DNA of 64,000 bases from Rhodoferax sp. (lineage in GTDB: Bacteria; Pseudomonadota; Gammaproteobacteria; Burkholderiales; Burkholderiaceae_C): assembly GCA_024236015.1 (NCBI GenBank), contig JACKLK010000007.1, forward strand, positions 232,538 through 296,537, written 5' to 3'. The stretch's first letter is position 1; every line of letters begins with the position of its first letter. The notes under the pieces are model-generated. The model made no database searches. It was not told where the DNA came from and saw only the letters and a program-made list of their open reading frames with translations. This document shows, one piece after another, positions 61,102 to 64,000 of this stretch. The translations under genes and the position numbers were made by a program.

Positions 61102-61287
61102 CGGCATAAACCGGCCACTTCAGTGTCGGCGTAATCCGGCCACGGAGGGGCCGGTGAGTTGGCGGCAGTTTCGGCATAAACCGGCCACGCCGTAGTCGGC
61201 GTAATCCGGCCACGCTGCATTCGCCGTAATTCGGCCAGTTCGGATTCGGCATAAACCGGCCACCAGAGTGTCGGCGTAATCCGGCCA
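61102..61287 (+). repeat. Seven phased terminal repeats at the left end of the IS21-family element
   Basis: Copies of CGGCRTAAWCCGGCCA begin at 61102, 61127, 61172, 61197, 61222 (variant), 61247 and 61272. The step is exactly 25 bases except for one of 45. The G/A-T/A variants alternate (GTAAT and ATAAA forms). Such phased sites bind IstA transposase in IS21. Confidence 0.9.
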
Positions 61288-61388
61288 GCGATGGGCACCG
61301 AACGCATCTCGAAGCCTTCCTGACCTGTGGGCTATCTTGCGGGCTTTTTGCCTGGAAGGTGGCTGCCGTGGGTCGTAGGAGATTCGAG

Positions 61389-62912
61389 ATGTTTCAGTAC
61401 CGTCAAGTGCTCGTGCGCCTTCGCGCGGGCGATTCCGTACGCGAGTTGGCCCGTTCTGGGTTGATGGGCCGCGACAAGCTGGCGACACTGCGTTCGGTTG
61501 CGCAGCAGCGAGGCTGGCTCGATTGCCAGGCGCCGCTCCCCGACGACCAGACCATTGCCGCCGCGATAGGGCCGCCGCAGCGAGCCAGTTCCACCGTCTC
61601 CAGTGTCCAGCCACACCGCCAGGTCGTCCAACGCTGGTTCGAAGCCGGAGTGCAAGGGCGAGCCATCCACGCCGCACTCAAACGCGAACATGGCTATGGC
61701 GGCAGTTACTCGTCGGTCGTACGCATGCTGCACCAGTTGCGCGATCAGACGCCCGCCGATGTGACGGTGCGCCTGAGCTTTGCCCCGGGCGAGGCCGCGC
61801 AGGTGGATTTCGGCGCCGGCCCCATCCTCATGCACCCGCAAGGCATACCCCGTCGCACCTGGGCCTTCGTGATGACGCTGTGCCATTCACGCCACCAGTA
61901 CGTGGAGTTTGTCTGGGACCAGAGTTCTGCCACCTGGCTGGGCTGCCACCGGCGCGCCTTCGAGTGGTTTTGCGCGGTGCCGGCGCGCGTGATCATCGAC
62001 AACGCCAAATGCGCCATCGTCAAGGCGTGCCGACATGATCCGCTGGTGCAGCGCGCCTACGCCGAATGTGCTGAGGGCTATGGCTTCAAGATCGATGCCT
62101 GTGCGCCCCATGACCCGCAGAAGAAGGGGATCGTCGAGTCGGGGGTCAAATACCTCAAGTCCAACTTCCTGCCCACGCGCTCCTTCCGCGACCTGGGCGA
62201 CCTCAATGCCCAGGCCCGGGCCTGGGTGATGACGGAGGCCGGCACCCGCGTGCACGGCACCACGCGCGAGCGCCCGCTGGTGCTGTTCGAGTCCGAGCGT
62301 GCGCTGCTGCAGCCCTTGCCCGCCGTGGCGCCGGACCTGGGCACCTGGCACCGGGTGGTGCTGCACCGCGACTGCCACGTGGTGCACGACAGGGCGTTGT
62401 ACTCGGCGCCGTTCACCTTGGTGGGCAAGACCCTGTGGCTGCGCGCCACCGACTCCGTGGTGGCGTTGTACGAGGATTACCGGCACCTGTACACCCACGC
62501 CCGCGCCCAGCGCCCGGGCGAGCGCAAGACACTGCCCGATCATCTGCCCCCGCACGCACGGGCCTACTTCGAGCGTGACCGCAACTGGTGCGCCGTGCAG
62601 GCGCAGGCGGTGGGGCCGCATTGCGCCGACTTGGTGAGCCGTCTGCTGGGCGATCGCGTGGCCGAGCGGCTACGCGCCGCCCAGGGCGTGCTCTCGTTTG
62701 CTAAGCGTTATGGCAACACGCGACTGGAGGCGGCCTGCCAGCGGGCGCTGGCCCACGGCAGTGCGCATTACCGCACCGTCAAGACCATCCTGGCCAGCGG
62801 CGCCGACCAGCAGATCCTGGAGCAGCCTCAGACCCCGGCAGCCTACGCCCGTGCGCGCTTCACGCGTAGCGCCGCAGACCTGTTCGCCGCCGACCCCACC
62901 ACCGTGCATTGA
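61389..62912 (+). CDS. istA: IS21-family transposase IstA
   Basis: IstA is the DDE transposase. The 507-residue protein has an N-terminal helix-turn-helix (residues 1–45; MFQYRQVLVRLRAGDSV), the catalytic region with the first aspartate in AAQVDFGAGP, the second in VIIDNAKCAI and the glutamate in QKKGIVESGVKYLK. The ATG at 61389 is chosen because an AGGAGA site precedes it and the family starts at this point; in-frame GTGs upstream are less likely. No disruption is seen. Confidence 0.95.
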   Translation: MFQYRQVLVRLRAGDSVRELARSGLMGRDKLATLRSVAQQRGWLDCQAPLPDDQTIAAAIGPPQRASSTVSSVQPHRQVVQRWFEAGVQGRAIHAALKREHGYGGSYSSVVRMLHQLRDQTPADVTVRLSFAPGEAAQVDFGAGPILMHPQGIPRRTWAFVMTLCHSRHQYVEFVWDQSSATWLGCHRRAFEWFCAVPARVIIDNAKCAIVKACRHDPLVQRAYAECAEGYGFKIDACAPHDPQKKGIVESGVKYLKSNFLPTRSFRDLGDLNAQARAWVMTEAGTRVHGTTRERPLVLFESERALLQPLPAVAPDLGTWHRVVLHRDCHVVHDRALYSAPFTLVGKTLWLRATDSVVALYEDYRHLYTHARAQRPGERKTLPDHLPPHARAYFERDRNWCAVQAQAVGPHCADLVSRLLGDRVAERLRAAQGVLSFAKRYGNTRLEAACQRALAHGSAHYRTVKTILASGADQQILEQPQTPAAYARARFTRSAADLFAADPTTVH

Positions 62913-63118
62913 CCCACTTCAAGGAGAACGATACCTACTGCCAGACACATCATGCCTTCCTCAACCACCAACTGCCAGGCCGTGGACATGTGGACGCTGC
63001 GCCGGCGGCGCACCGGGCACGCCCCGTGGACAACGCTCACGCGTTGCCCACCGCGCGCACCCTTCGCCCACATGACCACCGCCTCCCACCACGATTGATA
63101 AAGAAAGAAACCAAGACC

Positions 63119-63904
63119 ATGAACCCCATCCCCGAACTCTCCGGGCAGCTCAAGCAACTGCGCCTGTCGGGTATCCTCGATTCACTGGAGGCGCGCAACC
63201 GCGAGGCCGTCCAAGGCAAGCTGGCCTACACCGATTTCCTGGCCATGCTCATCGGCGACGAGGTCGCCCGGCGCGAGAACAAGAAGTTCAGCATGCGCAT
63301 GCGCCGCGCGCAGTTTCGCACCACCAAGACGCTGGAGCACTTCGAGTTCGACCGCCTGCCCAAGCTCAACCGCGCACTCATCCACGACTTGGCCACCGGG
63401 CGCTACCTGCACGAGAAGGCGCCCGTACTCATGGTGGGGCCCAGCGGAATCGGCAAGAGCCATCTGGCGCAGGCGCTGGGCCACTGCGCGGTGCGCCAGG
63501 GCCACGATGTCGTGTTCACCAGCTGCGCCGGCCTCACGCAAAGTCTGAACGCCGCGCGGGCCACCGGCGCCTACGAACGCAGGCTGGCGACCTTGTCTCG
63601 CGTGCCGCTTCTCATCATCGACGACTTCGGCCTCAAACCGCTTCGCGCACCCGCCGACGAAGACCTGCATGACCTGATCGCCGAGCGCTATGAGCAGGCA
63701 GCCACCATCGTCACCAGCAACCTGGACTTTGACGAATGGGATCACGCATTTGCCACCAACCGGCTGCTCGCCTCGGCCACGCTGGACCGGCTGCGCCACA
63801 ACGCCTATTGCATCGAGCTCGACGGGCCGTCATACCGCGATCCGAAGGTCGCGCCAGCGTCCAAAAAGGGGCCTGCAAAGGCCCCCATTCATGCTGCAAA
63901 ATAA
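63119..63904 (+). CDS. istB: IS21-family helper ATPase IstB
   Basis: IstB is the AAA+ ATPase that selects target DNA and activates IstA. The 261-residue protein has Walker A MVGPSGIGKSHLAQAL (about residue 103), Walker B PLLIIDDFGLKPL and sensor-type SNLDFDEWDHAF. The ATG at 63119 gives the usual N-terminus (MNPIPELSGQLKQLRLSG). A 206-base gap separates it from istA, longer than the overlap seen in many IS21 copies. Confidence 0.95.
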   Translation: MNPIPELSGQLKQLRLSGILDSLEARNREAVQGKLAYTDFLAMLIGDEVARRENKKFSMRMRRAQFRTTKTLEHFEFDRLPKLNRALIHDLATGRYLHEKAPVLMVGPSGIGKSHLAQALGHCAVRQGHDVVFTSCAGLTQSLNAARATGAYERRLATLSRVPLLIIDDFGLKPLRAPADEDLHDLIAERYEQAATIVTSNLDFDEWDHAFATNRLLASATLDRLRHNAYCIELDGPSYRDPKVAPASKKGPAKAPIHAAK

Positions 63905-63950
63905 CTACTTCCACAACCCGCTTTGAGATCGCGTTCGGCGCCCATCCAGG

Positions 63951-63990
63951 TGGCCTGAATATGCCGACATCGGGTGGCCGGATTACGCCG
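63951..63990 (-). repeat. Two terminal repeats at the right end of the IS21-family element
   Basis: Reverse-complement copies of the same 16-bp unit lie at 63951–63966 (diverged) and 63975–63990 (exact), 24 bases apart, the outer one ten bases from the element tip as on the left. Confidence 0.9.
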
Positions 63991-64000
63991 ACTCGTGACA

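Larger units (their letters stand above)
61092..64000 (+). mobile_element. IS21-family insertion sequence
   Basis: The element is bounded by TGTCA at 61092 and TGACA at 64000, the last base of the window, and carries istA and istB in the usual order. Multiple 16-bp terminal repeats lie inside both ends, starting ten bases from each tip, which is a hallmark of IS21 elements. At about 2.9 kb it is slightly long for the family because of the long repeat-filled left end and the 206-base istA–istB spacer. The right flank is outside the window, so a target duplication cannot be checked. Confidence 0.92.

Noticed and set aside
61102..61287. Evenly spaced 16-bp repeats that could suggest a CRISPR or iterons
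   Set aside because: They lie at the tip of an IS21 element, recur in inverse orientation at the other tip, and the intervals are only about nine bases; they are transposase sites.
54349..64000. A complete prophage or integrative element
   Set aside because: No integrase, attachment repeats, capsid, conjugation or replication genes are seen; only two insertion sequences, an intron tail and small genes.

Overview
The window is high-G+C bacterial chromosome for most of its length. Gene content and order (mpl–tlpA–accBC–prmA, ampD–pilR–pilS–PP0621–ccsA-like–ffh, an Ala/Lys/Pro-rich histone H1-like protein beside nrdAB, two Bug-type tripartite-tricarboxylate receptors, a SulP carrier) point to a betaproteobacterium of the order Burkholderiales, perhaps Alcaligenaceae or a related family. 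I cannot name the genus from the sequence alone.

Bases 1–33,200 are mostly core. They carry a truncated transglutaminase-like gene, ruvC, a phospholipid pair (cytidylyltransferase-like protein and acyltransferase), mtgA, a TonB-type protein, an RNase II-type exonuclease, an esterase, rodA, a hydroxyacid dehydrogenase, tldD, aroG, mpl, a TlpA-type thioredoxin, accB-accC-prmA, a zinc-ribbon membrane protein, a PfkB kinase, the H1-like protein, nrdB and nrdA, the ampD/pilR/pilS cluster, ffh and a PEP-CTERM-tagged phosphodiesterase. Clear control elements are an aromatic-rich leader peptide plus terminator before aroG (an attenuator) and a pair of NrdR-like boxes before nrdA. The usual neighbours aroE (beside mtgA) and aroQ (before accB) are not where I would expect them.

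Bases 33,300–54,350 mix core genes (GGDEF protein, miaB, sulP, tRNA-Met, paaG/paaI, M61 peptidase, dsbC, ubiH-like, MOSC protein, ychF) with a catabolic cluster at 37,943–45,368. In that cluster a GntR regulator is divergent from an apparent operon of a fumarylacetoacetate-hydrolase-family enzyme, two Bug receptors, a two-subunit molybdenum hydroxylase and a ModA-like binding protein without a signal peptide. Two copies of one putative operator lie in the divergent promoter region.

Bases 54,350–64,000 are an accessory, recombined region. Just after ychF lies the 3' end of a group II intron (domain V plus the C-terminus of its maturase), cut by a complete IS3-family element that shows no target duplication. 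Next comes AT-richer DNA with small unknown genes, a two-gene ImmA/IrrE peptidase–PIN nuclease operon and a divergent protein with a possible HEPN motif. A fragment of a plasmid/phage-type gene follows, interrupted by an IS21-family element that fills the window to its last base and carries 25-bp-phased terminal repeats. The ImmA–PIN–HEPN-like group is the best candidate for an uncharacterised toxin or defence module, but its function is inference only.
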